A stretch of DNA of 64,000 bases from Dyadobacter sp. CY347 (GTDB lineage Bacteria; Bacteroidota; Bacteroidia; Cytophagales; Spirosomataceae), in NCBI RefSeq assembly GCF_021502655.1, contig NZ_JAKFFT010000011.1, positions 1 to 64,000 on the forward strand. Reading direction: 5' to 3'. Below are positions 36,762 through 45,749 of this stretch, piece after piece. Position 1 is the first letter of the stretch. Each line of letters opens with the position of its first letter. The position numbers and the translations under genes are program-made. Below the pieces are notes generated by a model. That model searched no databases. It had not been told where the DNA came from and was given only the letters and a program-made list of their open reading frames with translations.

Positions 36762-37625
36762 TTATCCCAGGTATGTTTTTAAAGCTTTGCTTCTGGAAAC
36801 GTGACGCAATCTTCTGATCGCTTTTTCTTTGATCTGACGAACGCGTTCACGGGTTAGGTTAAACTTCTCACCGATCTCTTCCAGCGTCATAGCATGCTCG
36901 CCATTTAAGCCGAAATACAATGCGATAACGTCTGCCTCACGCTGAGTCAATGTGCAAAGCGCACGCTGTACTTCCTTACGCAATGATTCGTTCACCAAAC
37001 CGGAATCAGGCTTGTCTTCCAAATCATTCTCCAAAACGTCCAAAAGGCTGTTTTCTTCACCTTGAACAAAGGGAGCATCCATGGAAACGTGACGACCAGA
37101 GATTTTCATAGTGTCGACAACCTCAGATGAAGAGATTTCAAGCACTTCCGCCAATTCTTCTGGCGAAGGCTCACGTTCGAAACGCTGCTCCAGTTCTGAA
37201 AAAGTTTTTGATATTTTATTTAAAGAACCTACACGGTTGAGGGGTAAACGTACAATCCTCGACTGCTCAGCAAGTGCCTGCAGAATAGACTGGCGAATCC
37301 ACCAAACCGCATATGAAATGAATTTAAAACCTCTTGTTTCATCAAAACGCTGAGCAGCTTTAATCAAACCCAAGTTACCTTCATTGATCAAGTCACCCAA
37401 TGATAAGCCCTGATTTTGATATTGCTTGGCCACAGACACCACAAAGCGAAGATTTGCCTTGGTAAGTCTTTCCAATGCAAGCTGGTCACCATCCCTAATT
37501 TTCTGAGCTAACGTCACTTCCTCGTCCGGCGTCAACAAATCCACCTTCCCGATTTCTTGCAAATACTTGTCTAACGACTGACTCTCACGGTTGGTAATTT
37601 GCTTACTGATCTTTAGCTGTCTCAT
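36762..37625 (-). CDS. rpoD: Primary RNA polymerase sigma factor (RpoD)
   Basis: A 287-residue group 1 sigma-70 of the short Bacteroidota type, lacking most of region 1.1. Region 1.2 begins near SLDKYLQEIGKV, region 2 carries NLRFVVSVAKQYQNQGL and the -10 recognition helix with FKFISYAVWWIRQSI, region 3 follows and region 4 ends with the -33 recognition helix in TRERVRQIKEKAIRRL. This factor reads the TTG/TAnnTTTG promoters seen elsewhere in the window. It has its own terminator. Confidence 0.97.
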   Translation of the reverse strand: MRQLKISKQITNRESQSLDKYLQEIGKVDLLTPDEEVTLAQKIRDGDQLALERLTKANLRFVVSVAKQYQNQGLSLGDLINEGNLGLIKAAQRFDETRGFKFISYAVWWIRQSILQALAEQSRIVRLPLNRVGSLNKISKTFSELEQRFEREPSPEELAEVLEISSSEVVDTMKISGRHVSMDAPFVQGEENSLLDVLENDLEDKPDSGLVNESLRKEVQRALCTLTQREADVIALYFGLNGEHAMTLEEIGEKFNLTRERVRQIKEKAIRRLRHVSRSKALKTYLG

Positions 37626-37689
37626 CTATCTTTTATTAATTTTATATATAACGACATTAAATATTGCCCCTGTTACCAAAAACACTATT

Positions 37690-39828
37690 TTAATCATTTT
37701 TGTTCTCTGGCTTCGGCAGCAACACTTTCCGGGACAGACGGTACTTACCAGTCTTCTTATCAATCTCAACCAATTTCACCTGAACTTCCTCTCCAACTTC
37801 AAGCACGCCGTCCATCTTTTCAAGACGTTCCCACTTGATTTCGGAAATGTGAAGCAAGCCGTCTTTTCCTGGCAAGAACTCAACGAATGCTCCAAACGGC
37901 ATAATTGACTTCACTTTACCAGAATAGATCTCTCCGATCTCCGGCACCAGGATAATTCCTTTGATTCGGGCAACTGCCTTATCCATCGAAGTCTTATCAG
38001 CAGAGAATATACTTACGAATCCTGCTCCATCTTTTTCTTCAATAGAAACCGTAGCGCCAGATTCTTTCTGGATATCCTGAACAACCTTACCGCCAGGCCC
38101 GATAACTGCTCCGATCATTTCACGATCGATCTTGATTACGATAGCACGTGGTGTATGTGGTTTAAGTTCAGCGCGGCTTTCTTTCAGAGTTTTATTCATT
38201 TCGCCAAGAATGTGCAGTCTGCCCGCTTTCGCTTGCATCAGTGCCTCGGTCAAAACTTCGTATGAAAGTCCGTTTACTTTCATGTCCATCTGGCAAGCCG
38301 TAATTCCTTTTTCAGTTCCGGTTACCTTGAAGTCCATATCGCCCAGGTGATCTTCATCACCCAAAATGTCAGAAAGAACCGCGTATTTGCCTGTTTTGTC
38401 ATCAGAAATAAGACCCATAGCAATTCCGGAAACCGGCGCTTTGATCTTCAAACCTGAATCCATCAATGCAAGTGATCCTGCGCAGACTGTTGCCATAGAA
38501 GACGAACCGTTTGATTCAAGGATATCAGATACAATACGGATAGTGTATGGATTGTCCTCAGCAACAGGCAATACTTTTTTCAATGCACGCAAAGCCAGGT
38601 TACCATGACCAACCTCACGACGGCCAGGACCACGGTTTGGTTTTACTTCACCGGTTGAAAATCCTGGGAAGTTATAATGTAGCATGAATTTGCTGTAACC
38701 GTATTTCATCGGCGTATCAACAATCTGCTCGTCATTTTTCGTACCCAATGTTACGGTTGTCAATGACTGCGTTTCTCCTCTTGTAAACAAAGCAGAACCG
38801 TGTGCATTTGGCAAGAAGTCGATTTCAGAAGCAATAGGACGAACTTCATCCAGTTTACGGCCGTCAAGACGGATTCTTTCATCCAGAACCAGGCGACGCG
38901 ATGCTTCCCAAACCAGGTCATTGAAATAACGTTTCGCCAACGATTTGTCAAAACCTTCTTCGTCTTCCGGAATAGAAGCCGTAAATTCTTCCCAAACTGC
39001 CTTGAAACCTTCTTTTCTAACCGTTTTATTGGTAGAGCCCAATTGGGTTACTTTATATATTTTATCGTATGCAAATGTTCTCAAACGAGCTTCAAGCGCT
39101 TCGTCCGATGGATCGCCTACGTATTCTCTCTTTTCTGTTTTACCAACTGCCGCTTCGAACTCTTTCAAAGCAAGACATTGCTGCTTGATCACTTCGTGAG
39201 CCACTTTCAATGCTTCCACAACCTCTTCCTCAGAAACCTCGCTCATTTCGCCTTCAACCATGGCGATGTCATTGTAAGTTGCGCCAACCATCAATTCCAA
39301 TGTAGCACGTTCCAGATCCGCTGAACCTGGGTTAACCACATACTGGCCATCAATTTTCGCAACGCGAACTTCTGAAACCGGTCCGCCAAAAGGAATATCG
39401 GATGCTGCAAGTGCAGCAGAAGCCGCCAGGGCTGCCAATGCATCAGGCAATGCAGTTGCATCAGCCGACATCAGCAAGATGTTAACCTGAACTTCTGCGT
39501 GGTAATCATCCGGGAATAATGGACGCAAAACGCGGTCCACCAGGCGGCTTGTCAAAACCTCCGGATCCGAAAGCTTGCCTTCACGACGCTGGAAGCTGCC
39601 TGGAATACGTCCGGCAGAAGCGAATTTCTCTTGATAATCAACTGATAATGGCAAGAAGTCAAGACCTTCCTTAATATCTTTATTAGCCACAACTGTCGCC
39701 AGCAACATAGTGTTGCCCAAACGAACTACAACCGAACCGTCGGCTTGCTTTGCTAATTTTCCTGTTTCAATGATGATTTCCCTTCCGTCCGGCAAGGGTA
39801 TAGTCTTGGTAACTATATTAAAGAGCAT
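37690..39828 (-). CDS. pnp: Polyribonucleotide nucleotidyltransferase (PNPase)
   Basis: About 712 residues; a phosphorolytic 3'-5' exoribonuclease of the RNA-decay machinery. It has two RNase PH domains (first with GRIPGSFQRREGKLSD, second with SRILGDEDHLGDMDFKVTGT-type block), then a KH domain (IGAVIGPGGKVVQDI) and an S1 domain (FGAFVEFLPGKDGLLHIS). The ATG at 39828 fits the family N-terminus (MLFNIVTKTI); an upstream ATG at 39861 adds 11 unconserved residues. It lies next to rpsO, the arrangement also known from other phyla, but with a terminator between them. Confidence 0.96.
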   Translation of the reverse strand: MLFNIVTKTIPLPDGREIIIETGKLAKQADGSVVVRLGNTMLLATVVANKDIKEGLDFLPLSVDYQEKFASAGRIPGSFQRREGKLSDPEVLTSRLVDRVLRPLFPDDYHAEVQVNILLMSADATALPDALAALAASAALAASDIPFGGPVSEVRVAKIDGQYVVNPGSADLERATLELMVGATYNDIAMVEGEMSEVSEEEVVEALKVAHEVIKQQCLALKEFEAAVGKTEKREYVGDPSDEALEARLRTFAYDKIYKVTQLGSTNKTVRKEGFKAVWEEFTASIPEDEEGFDKSLAKRYFNDLVWEASRRLVLDERIRLDGRKLDEVRPIASEIDFLPNAHGSALFTRGETQSLTTVTLGTKNDEQIVDTPMKYGYSKFMLHYNFPGFSTGEVKPNRGPGRREVGHGNLALRALKKVLPVAEDNPYTIRIVSDILESNGSSSMATVCAGSLALMDSGLKIKAPVSGIAMGLISDDKTGKYAVLSDILGDEDHLGDMDFKVTGTEKGITACQMDMKVNGLSYEVLTEALMQAKAGRLHILGEMNKTLKESRAELKPHTPRAIVIKIDREMIGAVIGPGGKVVQDIQKESGATVSIEEKDGAGFVSIFSADKTSMDKAVARIKGIILVPEIGEIYSGKVKSIMPFGAFVEFLPGKDGLLHISEIKWERLEKMDGVLEVGEEVQVKLVEIDKKTGKYRLSRKVLLPKPENKND

Positions 39829-39896
39829 AAAAAGATGTTTTTTGTAGCTGCGAAACGCCATCCTGACGTTCCAAATGTTTTGTTAATTCCGCAAAA

Positions 39897-39933
39897 AATC
39901 AGGGAACTTTCATGTAGATGAAGTTCCCTGATT
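39897..39933 (-). terminator. Terminator between rpsO and pnp
   Basis: A perfect 13-bp stem (AATCAGGGAACTT and its complement, loop of 11) just past the rpsO stop runs into a six-T run on the minus strand. Read-through would be needed for an rpsO-pnp message. Confidence 0.85.
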
Positions 39934-39938
39934 CTAAA

Positions 39939-40214
39939 TTACTTACGTATGTTCAGTTCGGCAATAATCGCACGATAGCGGTTAATGTCCTTTTTGAACA
40001 GATAATCCAACAATCTACGGCGCTTACCTACCATTTTAAGTAGACCAAGTCTTGTATCGTTATCTTTTTTGTGCGTTTTTAAGTGCTCGTTCAAATAATT
40101 GATACGGTACGTAAATAAAGCAATTTGTGATTCAGCAGATCCAGTGTCTCCGCCTTCTTTCTTAAAACCTTTTGATTCGAAGATCTCAGCCTTCTTTTCC
40201 GCGGTTAAATACAT
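39939..40214 (-). CDS. rpsO: 30S ribosomal protein S15
   Basis: A 91-residue S15, the usual length, binding the central domain of 16S rRNA. The family blocks GSAESQIALFTYRINYLNEHLK and (in a separate stretch) GLLKMVGKRRRLLDYL are intact. A -7 box TAATTTTG on the minus strand lies about 60 bases upstream. Confidence 0.97.
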   Translation of the reverse strand: MYLTAEKKAEIFESKGFKKEGGDTGSAESQIALFTYRINYLNEHLKTHKKDNDTRLGLLKMVGKRRRLLDYLFKKDINRYRAIIAELNIRK

Positions 40215-40275
40215 AATTGTAACAACAGATTAATTATTTTTGACTTTTTACCGCACCTTGCCGTAAATAAGGACG

Positions 40276-40283
40276 CAAAATTA
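40276..40283 (-). promoter_or_regulatory. Candidate -7 box of the rpsO promoter
   Basis: TAATTTTG on the minus strand matches the Bacteroidota -7 consensus TAnnTTTG exactly, about 60 bases ahead of the rpsO ATG. A clear -33 TTG at the right distance is not seen. Confidence 0.45.
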
Positions 40284-40317
40284 CGCTTTTTGAGCTGAAT
40301 TAAAAAATATAATTTTA

Positions 40318-41817
40318 CTATGATTGAATAAGCGTTCTTTTTCCAAATCTACTTGCCCATCTTTCTTTTATTCTTTTCACAAACATCATATAGACATCTT
40401 TTTCAAACAACCGGGAGTCGCTTCGGGCGCGGTCGATGAAATATAAGCCGGTTAAAAGCAGCACTGTATTCGCCATCCAGGCTCCTACGGGCACAGCGAG
40501 CATGCCTTCTTTCACCCATTTGTCACCCTGATTAGTCAATACATAAAGCAGGATAAAGAAGATAATTGACACCAGGACCGGCACTCCAAACCCTCCTTTT
40601 TTAATGATCGCCCCCAGCGGCGCACCGATCAGGAACATGATCAGGCAGGATAATGCATTGGTGTATTTATGGTGTTTTTCCAATTCATACTTCGTTGCGT
40701 CTTTGAGCTTTGTCTGCAAATAATCTTTCTGGGATTTGGTATAGCTCAGCATACTGTTCGCTGCGCTTTTGGTATTCATTAAAATTTCCTTCTTCAAACT
40801 GTCCGAAACAGGCTTATTCAGCAGTGAATCAATCCAGGCGCCTTTTTTTATTGTTTTATCCGTCCCTTCCCGATAATTGTAGGAATAATATTGCTGGCTT
40901 CCGGCCACCAGGTTTTTCCGCGTTTCGTTATAAGAATTACGAAGTGAGTCAGCCGTTGAAGTAAGGTCGCTGATGTTCTTCATGAACTCATGATATTTGA
41001 ATTGCCCTTCATCCGTCCGCTTCATCCCGAACGACGACAGGCTCTCCGTCAAACGGAAGTGTTCAAACGAGTTGCGGCTGAAATTGGAATAATTCGGTAC
41101 GCTGCTGCCGCCTATCGGTGAAGATATATACGCAGGCCGGGCACTACCCGAACTCACCTCATCTGTATAGCGCGTCCCGTTATAAAGCTCTATCACGAGG
41201 TAACGGTTATCATTGATCGAATACATCCGGCCCGAGTCTGCCAGAATGATTTCCGTGTTTCCTACTTCATAGGAACGGTTGCTATGTTTATAGATCACCA
41301 TTCCCTTCAGCTTGCCGTTCTCTTCCTTCTTATCGACCTTAATGCTGAATCCCGGCAAATCATTATAAAAAATCCCTTCCTTGATCTTTAACGTGGCTTT
41401 CGTGGTCTTAATATCATATAAAAGGCTGTAACCCTTCAAGTTAGCCCACGGAGAGACACGGTCATTAAAATAGAACGAAAATATACTGACGGAAACAGCC
41501 ACGATAAACAGCGGCGCCATGGCGCGTACAACGGAAATTCCTGCACTTTTTATGGCGGTTAATTCAAAGAATTCACCCAGGTTACCAAATGCCATCAATG
41601 ATGAGAGCAACATGGCCAGCGGAAGTGCCGTAGGGACTGTTATCAGGCTGAAAAAGAAGAATAATTGCGCGTAGTCCGTTATCCCAAGGTCTTTGGAGAC
41701 AAAATCATCTATATAAAAAATCATGATCCGCATCAGAAAAACGAAGACCACGACGGACATTGTTATTACAAAAGGTCCCCAAAAGGACATTAATATAAGC
41801 TTATCAAGCTTTTTCAT
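40318..41817 (-). CDS. LptF/LptG (YjgP/YjgQ) family permease
   Basis: A 499-residue inner-membrane protein of the LPS-export ABC transporter LptB2FG. There are about three N-terminal helices (residues 11-120), a large periplasmic beta-jellyroll-like domain (about 125-370) and three C-terminal helices (about 390-470). It cannot be assigned to LptF or LptG with certainty from sequence alone. The ATG at 41817 shares its A with the upstream gene's TGA (TGATG), so translation is coupled; the in-frame TTG at 41820 is less likely. Confidence 0.88.
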   Translation of the reverse strand: MKKLDKLILMSFWGPFVITMSVVVFVFLMRIMIFYIDDFVSKDLGITDYAQLFFFFSLITVPTALPLAMLLSSLMAFGNLGEFFELTAIKSAGISVVRAMAPLFIVAVSVSIFSFYFNDRVSPWANLKGYSLLYDIKTTKATLKIKEGIFYNDLPGFSIKVDKKEENGKLKGMVIYKHSNRSYEVGNTEIILADSGRMYSINDNRYLVIELYNGTRYTDEVSSGSARPAYISSPIGGSSVPNYSNFSRNSFEHFRLTESLSSFGMKRTDEGQFKYHEFMKNISDLTSTADSLRNSYNETRKNLVAGSQQYYSYNYREGTDKTIKKGAWIDSLLNKPVSDSLKKEILMNTKSAANSMLSYTKSQKDYLQTKLKDATKYELEKHHKYTNALSCLIMFLIGAPLGAIIKKGGFGVPVLVSIIFFILLYVLTNQGDKWVKEGMLAVPVGAWMANTVLLLTGLYFIDRARSDSRLFEKDVYMMFVKRIKERWASRFGKRTLIQS

Positions 41818-42209
41818 CAACTGCCTACTATGTCTTTCAAATTATCAATAAAACCATCCCAGAGCGAAGCCAGCTCGCGCTCATCGCGGTTCGACGAATA
41901 GTCCGTCACGCGCAGGAATGTTGTCTGGGTTAACTCGCTAACTTCAAGTTTTAGTTCCACATGATTGTTGTCCAGATTATCGTCACTTGTATTTTCAAAA
42001 TCAAATCTTACTGCTTTATTGATCCTCAAACCGGTCTGTCTGGCAATGTGGCTGTCGCCGTCCCACTGGAAATCGAATCGGTGGTCGGGGAGCACAGTGA
42101 CCTTTTCAGCAAACCATTGTTCCAGTCCCGAGGGCGTTGATATATATGGAAAGAGTACTTTTGGAGAGGAGCGCAATTCAAATTCAGTAACAAATTTATA
42201 TTTTTCCAT
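41817..42209 (-). CDS. START-like/AHSA1-type domain protein
   Basis: A 130-residue single-domain protein with the SRPBCC (START-like) fold: it begins KYKFVTEFELRSSPKVLFPYIS and continues with a conserved PSGLEQWFAEKV block. Such proteins bind hydrophobic ligands; this type is common in Bacteroidota with no fixed role. Its stop overlaps the LptF/G start by one base, which suggests a link to envelope lipids, but that is inference. Confidence 0.85.
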   Translation of the reverse strand: MEKYKFVTEFELRSSPKVLFPYISTPSGLEQWFAEKVTVLPDHRFDFQWDGDSHIARQTGLRINKAVRFDFENTSDDNLDNNHVELKLEVSELTQTTFLRVTDYSSNRDERELASLWDGFIDNLKDIVGS

Positions 42210-42304
42210 ATGAACTAAAATTAAAAAGGGTTAACCACAACAGTACCGCCTTATATGCTGATTTTAAAAGTTGTAATATAGCATAATTCAACAATAAATG
42301 TCAT

Positions 42305-42312
42305 CAAAGTTA
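42305..42312 (-). promoter_or_regulatory. Candidate -7 box ahead of the START/LptFG unit
   Basis: TAACTTTG on the minus strand is an exact match to TAnnTTTG, about 95 bases ahead of the first ATG of the unit. No -33 box stands out. Confidence 0.4.
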
Positions 42313-42366
42313 ATTTTTGCTCTTTTTACCCTAACGGAAAATTAGCTCGAAAATTGAAAAAACGGG

Positions 42367-42397
42367 TTGGAGTTTAATTTTTTTTAACATACTTTTG
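42367..42397 (+). promoter_or_regulatory. Promoter of tRNA-Met
   Basis: TTG at 42367-42369, 20 bases of spacer and TACTTTTG at 42390-42397 match the Bacteroidota primary-sigma consensus exactly; the mature tRNA begins 14 bases after the -7 box. Confidence 0.7.
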
Positions 42398-42411
42398 CAC
42401 CATAATAACAC

Positions 42412-42485
42412 GGCGGGGTAGCTCAGATGGTTAGAGCGTAGGATTCATAACCCTAAGGTCGGCAGTTCGATCCTGCTCCCCGCTA
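42412..42485 (+). tRNA. tRNA-Met (CAU), elongator type
   Basis: A 74-nt cloverleaf: acceptor GGCGGGG pairs with CCCCGCT (first pair G-U), D-arm begins GCTCAGATGG, anticodon CAT is at 42446-42448 in loop TTCATAA, T-loop is TTCGATC at 42466-42472 and the discriminator is A; CCA is not encoded. The paired first base and the lack of three GC pairs next to the anticodon loop argue against initiator tRNA. A tRNA-Ile2 read by lysidine cannot be fully excluded. Confidence 0.92.
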
Positions 42486-42494
42486 CGAAAGATC

Positions 42495-42519
42495 AGACAT
42501 CCCCATGGATGTCTTTTTT
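42495..42519 (+). terminator. Terminator of tRNA-Met
   Basis: A perfect 8-bp stem AGACATCC/GGATGTCT with loop CCAT is followed by CTTTTTT. It lies 9 bases past the tRNA. Confidence 0.85.
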
Positions 42520-42617
42520 ATTGCCCCTGCTACATTCTTTCTGCATTCTGCGAGAATTAAATTACCGGATTTTCGGTTTCCCATTATAGTCTAACGCTGG
42601 TTCGCCTCTCATTCACC

Positions 42618-44396
42618 ATGAAATTATTAATACAATACCTTAGCCGGTACAAAGCCCTCATTTTCCTGGCGCTTGTGCTGGCCGCAATCAACCAGGTCTT
42701 TTCGCTCCTGAACCCTTACATTCTCGGTAATTATCTGATCGACCCGTACGCCAACAAAGCGGAATATTACCGCAACAATGGCCTGGACGATGCTTTTTTC
42801 AAAGGAATCCTCATTGGCCTGCTCATGATCATCGGCGTGGCCATGGTTTCGCGGATTGCCAAAGCTTTCCAGGATTATGTGGTTAATGTTGTGATCCAGA
42901 AGTTTGGTGCAAACCTTTATACAGATGGGTTACGCCATGCATTACGCCTGCCTTTCCAGGACTTTGAAGACCAGCGCAGCGGTGAGACGCTTTCTGTATT
43001 GCAAAAGGTGAGAGCAGATTGTGAAAAATTCATTACGAGCTTCGTTAATGTGCTCTTTGCCACTTTGGTAGGAATCGTTTTCGTAGTTGTGGTTGCCTTC
43101 AAGCTCAGTCCATCGCTACCGCTTATTTACCTGGTAGGGTCGGTTGTACTCGCCATTCTGACGAGTGTTTTAAGTAAAAAAATCAAATCGATCCAGAAGA
43201 ACATTGTCAAGGAGACCACAGCGCTGGCTGGGTCCACGACCGAATCTTTGCGGAACATTGAGCTGGTTAAAAGCCTTGGTCTTACGAATCAGGAAATTAT
43301 GCGCCTGAACACAACAACATTTAAAATCCTTAAACTGGAACTCAGAAAAGTCAAAAGCATTCGCTCCATAAGCTTTATACAAGGCACTTTTGTAAACTTC
43401 CTGCAACAATGCATCATGTTCGCGCTGCTGTTTTTTGTCTTCCGGGACAGGATCACGGTTGGACAAATGATGATGATGCAGTTCTATTCGTTCTTTATTT
43501 TCGGGCCATTGCAGGAACTGGGCAATGTGATCCTCTCCTACCGTGAGGCCGAAGCCTCGCTGCACAACCTGCAAACATTGCTGGCGAGGCCCGTTGAGCA
43601 CAAACCCGCGAATCCGGAGGTGATTACGGACATTGAAGAACTGAAATTCGATCACGTTCTTTTCCAGCACCAATCGGCGAATCGGCCAGCATTGGAGAAC
43701 ATTTCTTTTGATGTAAAACGTGGAGAAACCATTGCATTCGTGGGGCCGTCCGGTTCGGGAAAAACGACATTGGTTAAGCTGCTCGTTGGCCTTTATCATC
43801 CGATTTCAGGAGCCGTTTATTACAATGGCATTGATGGTAACAACATTGATTTTGATGAGATCAGGAATAAAATAGGTTTTGTAACACAGGATACCCAGCT
43901 TTTCTCGGGCACAATTAAGGAAAACCTGCTCTTCGTAAATCCGGATGCGACGGATGAAATGATCAACGACGTGTTGCTGAAAGCCGCTTGCTACAATTTA
44001 TTGTCGAGAGCTGAAAGCGGAATTGATACGGTCATCGGCGAAGGAGGACTGAAACTTTCGGGTGGTGAACGTCAGCGTTTATCCATTGCCCGTGCGCTGC
44101 TTCGCGTGCCGCATCTGATCATTTTTGATGAAGCCACTTCCGCATTGGATTCGTTGACTGAGGAAGAAATTTCCAATACAATCCGCAACATTACTGACCA
44201 GCGGCAGCACATTACCGTCATGATCGCGCACAGGTTGTCCACCATTATGCATGCGGACCGCATTTATGTTCTGGAAAAGGGCCATGTTGTTGAAACAGGC
44301 AGCCATCATGCTTTGCTTGATGAAAAAGGTTTGTATTATGCCATGTGGCGCCAGCAGATCGGCGAGCGCAAGGATGAGACAGTTCTTTCTTCTTAA
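42618..44396 (+). CDS. ABC exporter (membrane and ATPase domains fused)
   Basis: A 592-residue half-transporter that works as a homo- or heterodimer. The membrane domain (about 1-320) has six predicted helices and the ATPase domain (about 340-580) carries Walker A GPSGSGKTTL (about 375), the Q-loop VTQDTQLF, the signature LSGGERQR (about 480), Walker B HLIIFDEATSALD and a switch His in MIAHRLST. It resembles lipid/multidrug exporters (MsbA-like), but the substrate is not readable. No partner gene is adjacent. Confidence 0.93.
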   Translation: MKLLIQYLSRYKALIFLALVLAAINQVFSLLNPYILGNYLIDPYANKAEYYRNNGLDDAFFKGILIGLLMIIGVAMVSRIAKAFQDYVVNVVIQKFGANLYTDGLRHALRLPFQDFEDQRSGETLSVLQKVRADCEKFITSFVNVLFATLVGIVFVVVVAFKLSPSLPLIYLVGSVVLAILTSVLSKKIKSIQKNIVKETTALAGSTTESLRNIELVKSLGLTNQEIMRLNTTTFKILKLELRKVKSIRSISFIQGTFVNFLQQCIMFALLFFVFRDRITVGQMMMMQFYSFFIFGPLQELGNVILSYREAEASLHNLQTLLARPVEHKPANPEVITDIEELKFDHVLFQHQSANRPALENISFDVKRGETIAFVGPSGSGKTTLVKLLVGLYHPISGAVYYNGIDGNNIDFDEIRNKIGFVTQDTQLFSGTIKENLLFVNPDATDEMINDVLLKAACYNLLSRAESGIDTVIGEGGLKLSGGERQRLSIARALLRVPHLIIFDEATSALDSLTEEEISNTIRNITDQRQHITVMIAHRLSTIMHADRIYVLEKGHVVETGSHHALLDEKGLYYAMWRQQIGERKDETVLSS

Positions 44397-44453
44397 TGTA
44401 TACAATAACTATAAGCTAGCAAGATTCAGGTTTTTCAGCGGTCCTTCGGCGCC

Positions 44454-44461
44454 TATTTTTG
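44454..44461 (+). promoter_or_regulatory. Candidate -7 box ahead of the oxygenase/Ada-like unit
   Basis: TATTTTTG matches TAnnTTTG exactly and lies 40 bases ahead of the oxygenase ATG. The -33 region is only T-rich. Confidence 0.4.
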
Positions 44462-44501
44462 TCCTGTCAATATTAGATTGGATCAAACATAAATAAGACG
44501 A

Positions 44502-45203
44502 ATGAAAAACATTGAAACATTGGATTGGCGTTACATTACGGACGATCTGCACAGGAAAGGATACGGATTAATAGAACAGGTCCTTTCGCCTTCGGAATGT
44601 GATGAACTGGTTGCATCTTACAATGAACCAGCACATTACCGGAAGACGATCGTGATGGAGCGTTACCGGTTTGGGTTAGGAGAATATAAATATTTTCAAT
44701 ATCCCCTGCCAGACCTGATCCAGCATTTACGACAAAGCTTTTACCCAAAACTCGCCCCGGTCGCTAATAAATGGATGCAAGTCCTCAATATAGACCAACA
44801 TTACCCTGCTGATTTCCAGGACTTTAAGGCGAAGTGTCACGAACAGCAGCAAACAAAGCCTACCGTGCTTATCCTGAAATACGGCGAAGGCGGGCATAAT
44901 ACGTTGCATCAGGACTTGTACGGAGACCTGTTCTTTCCTATTCAACTGGTTATTTTCCTTAGCGACCCTGAAAAGGATTATACAGGAGGAGAATTTGTGT
45001 TGACCCAACAAACGCCGCGCGCTCAGTCGAAAGCCATCGTTTTGAAACCCAAGAAAGGAGACATACTGGTCTTCACAACCAATTTCAAACCCGTGAAGGG
45101 AACCAAAGGTTATTATCGCGTCAATATGAAGCATGGCGTTTCCGAAGTAACTTCCGGCAACCGCTTCACGCTGGGAATCATTTTTCACGACGCATTAAGC
45201 TGA
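44502..45203 (+). CDS. 2-oxoglutarate/Fe(II)-dependent oxygenase
   Basis: A 233-residue cytoplasmic dioxygenase with a double-stranded beta-helix core. The iron triad is His136-x-Asp138 (HQDLYGD) and His211 (MKHGVSE); Arg221 ten residues later should hold 2-oxoglutarate. It resembles the COG3826-type family, whose substrate is unknown, rather than a clear AlkB. The next gene, an Ada-like zinc protein, begins 5 bases after its stop, so the two form an operon; an AlkA-type glycosylase lies 1.5 kb away. A role in repairing or modifying nucleic acid is therefore possible, but a protein or small-molecule substrate is equally open. Confidence 0.85.
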   Translation: MKNIETLDWRYITDDLHRKGYGLIEQVLSPSECDELVASYNEPAHYRKTIVMERYRFGLGEYKYFQYPLPDLIQHLRQSFYPKLAPVANKWMQVLNIDQHYPADFQDFKAKCHEQQQTKPTVLILKYGEGGHNTLHQDLYGDLFFPIQLVIFLSDPEKDYTGGEFVLTQQTPRAQSKAIVLKPKKGDILVFTTNFKPVKGTKGYYRVNMKHGVSEVTSGNRFTLGIIFHDALS

Positions 45204-45208
45204 AAGCC

Positions 45209-45484
45209 ATGATCAGGCACTCGGACCTCGGACCTCCGTCGTTTCAAACGAGCAGAAGGTTGAAAAAGCTGATCGATGATCATGTAATTCGCTATGGTGG
45301 AAATGCTAAGCTGAAAATATACGGAACATTGCAATGCGCTTCGGGAAGGCGTATGAAAATGAAGAATCGCGTATTCTTCAGCTCAGAAAGAGAAGCATCA
45401 GCGCAGAGTTTCCGGCCGTGCGGGCATTGTATGCGGGAAGCCTATTTGAAATGGAAATTGTCTCAAATAAATAAAGATACCTAG
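45209..45484 (+). CDS. Ada-like metal-binding domain protein (stand-alone)
   Basis: A 91-residue protein that resembles the N-terminal zinc domain of Ada, the methylphosphotriester repair module: CASGRRM (Cys43), the NRVFFSSEREA block and FRPCGHC (Cys71, Cys74). Ada uses four cysteines with a CxxxC at the first site; here only one cysteine is present there, so either three cysteines plus another ligand bind the metal or the methyl-accepting chemistry is lost. No DNA-binding AraC or methyltransferase domain is attached. It is translationally linked to the upstream oxygenase (5-base gap). Confidence 0.8.
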   Translation: MIRHSDLGPPSFQTSRRLKKLIDDHVIRYGGNAKLKIYGTLQCASGRRMKMKNRVFFSSEREASAQSFRPCGHCMREAYLKWKLSQINKDT

Positions 45485-45749
45485 CTATTGAAAGATCGGC
45501 CGAGGGTCTCACTAGCTGACTGTAATCCAACGGCGGCGTAAATCAGTACAAATGCGTAGGTTAGAAATTGCAATTCATATGTGACTTATTTTAAATAGAA
45601 CTCTTCGTCGTAGCCAATTTATCCAATGGCAGAAAGTAGTTAATTAATGGGTTTTTCATGAAAGCTCAGTTTACTAATTTTGAAATGCTGCCCCTCCATC
45701 CTATTGAGTCAAGCGGCATTGAAAATAATGTTTATACGGAACAACTATC

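Noticed and set aside
38800..39324. Open frame of 174 codons antisense to pnp
   Set aside because: It is a shadow of the intact PNPase domains, with phenylalanine-rich low-complexity content.
42412..42485. Initiator tRNA-fMet, or a tRNA used as integration site
   Set aside because: The first acceptor pair is G-U and the three GC pairs of initiator tRNA are missing; no integrase or repeated tRNA 3' end lies nearby.
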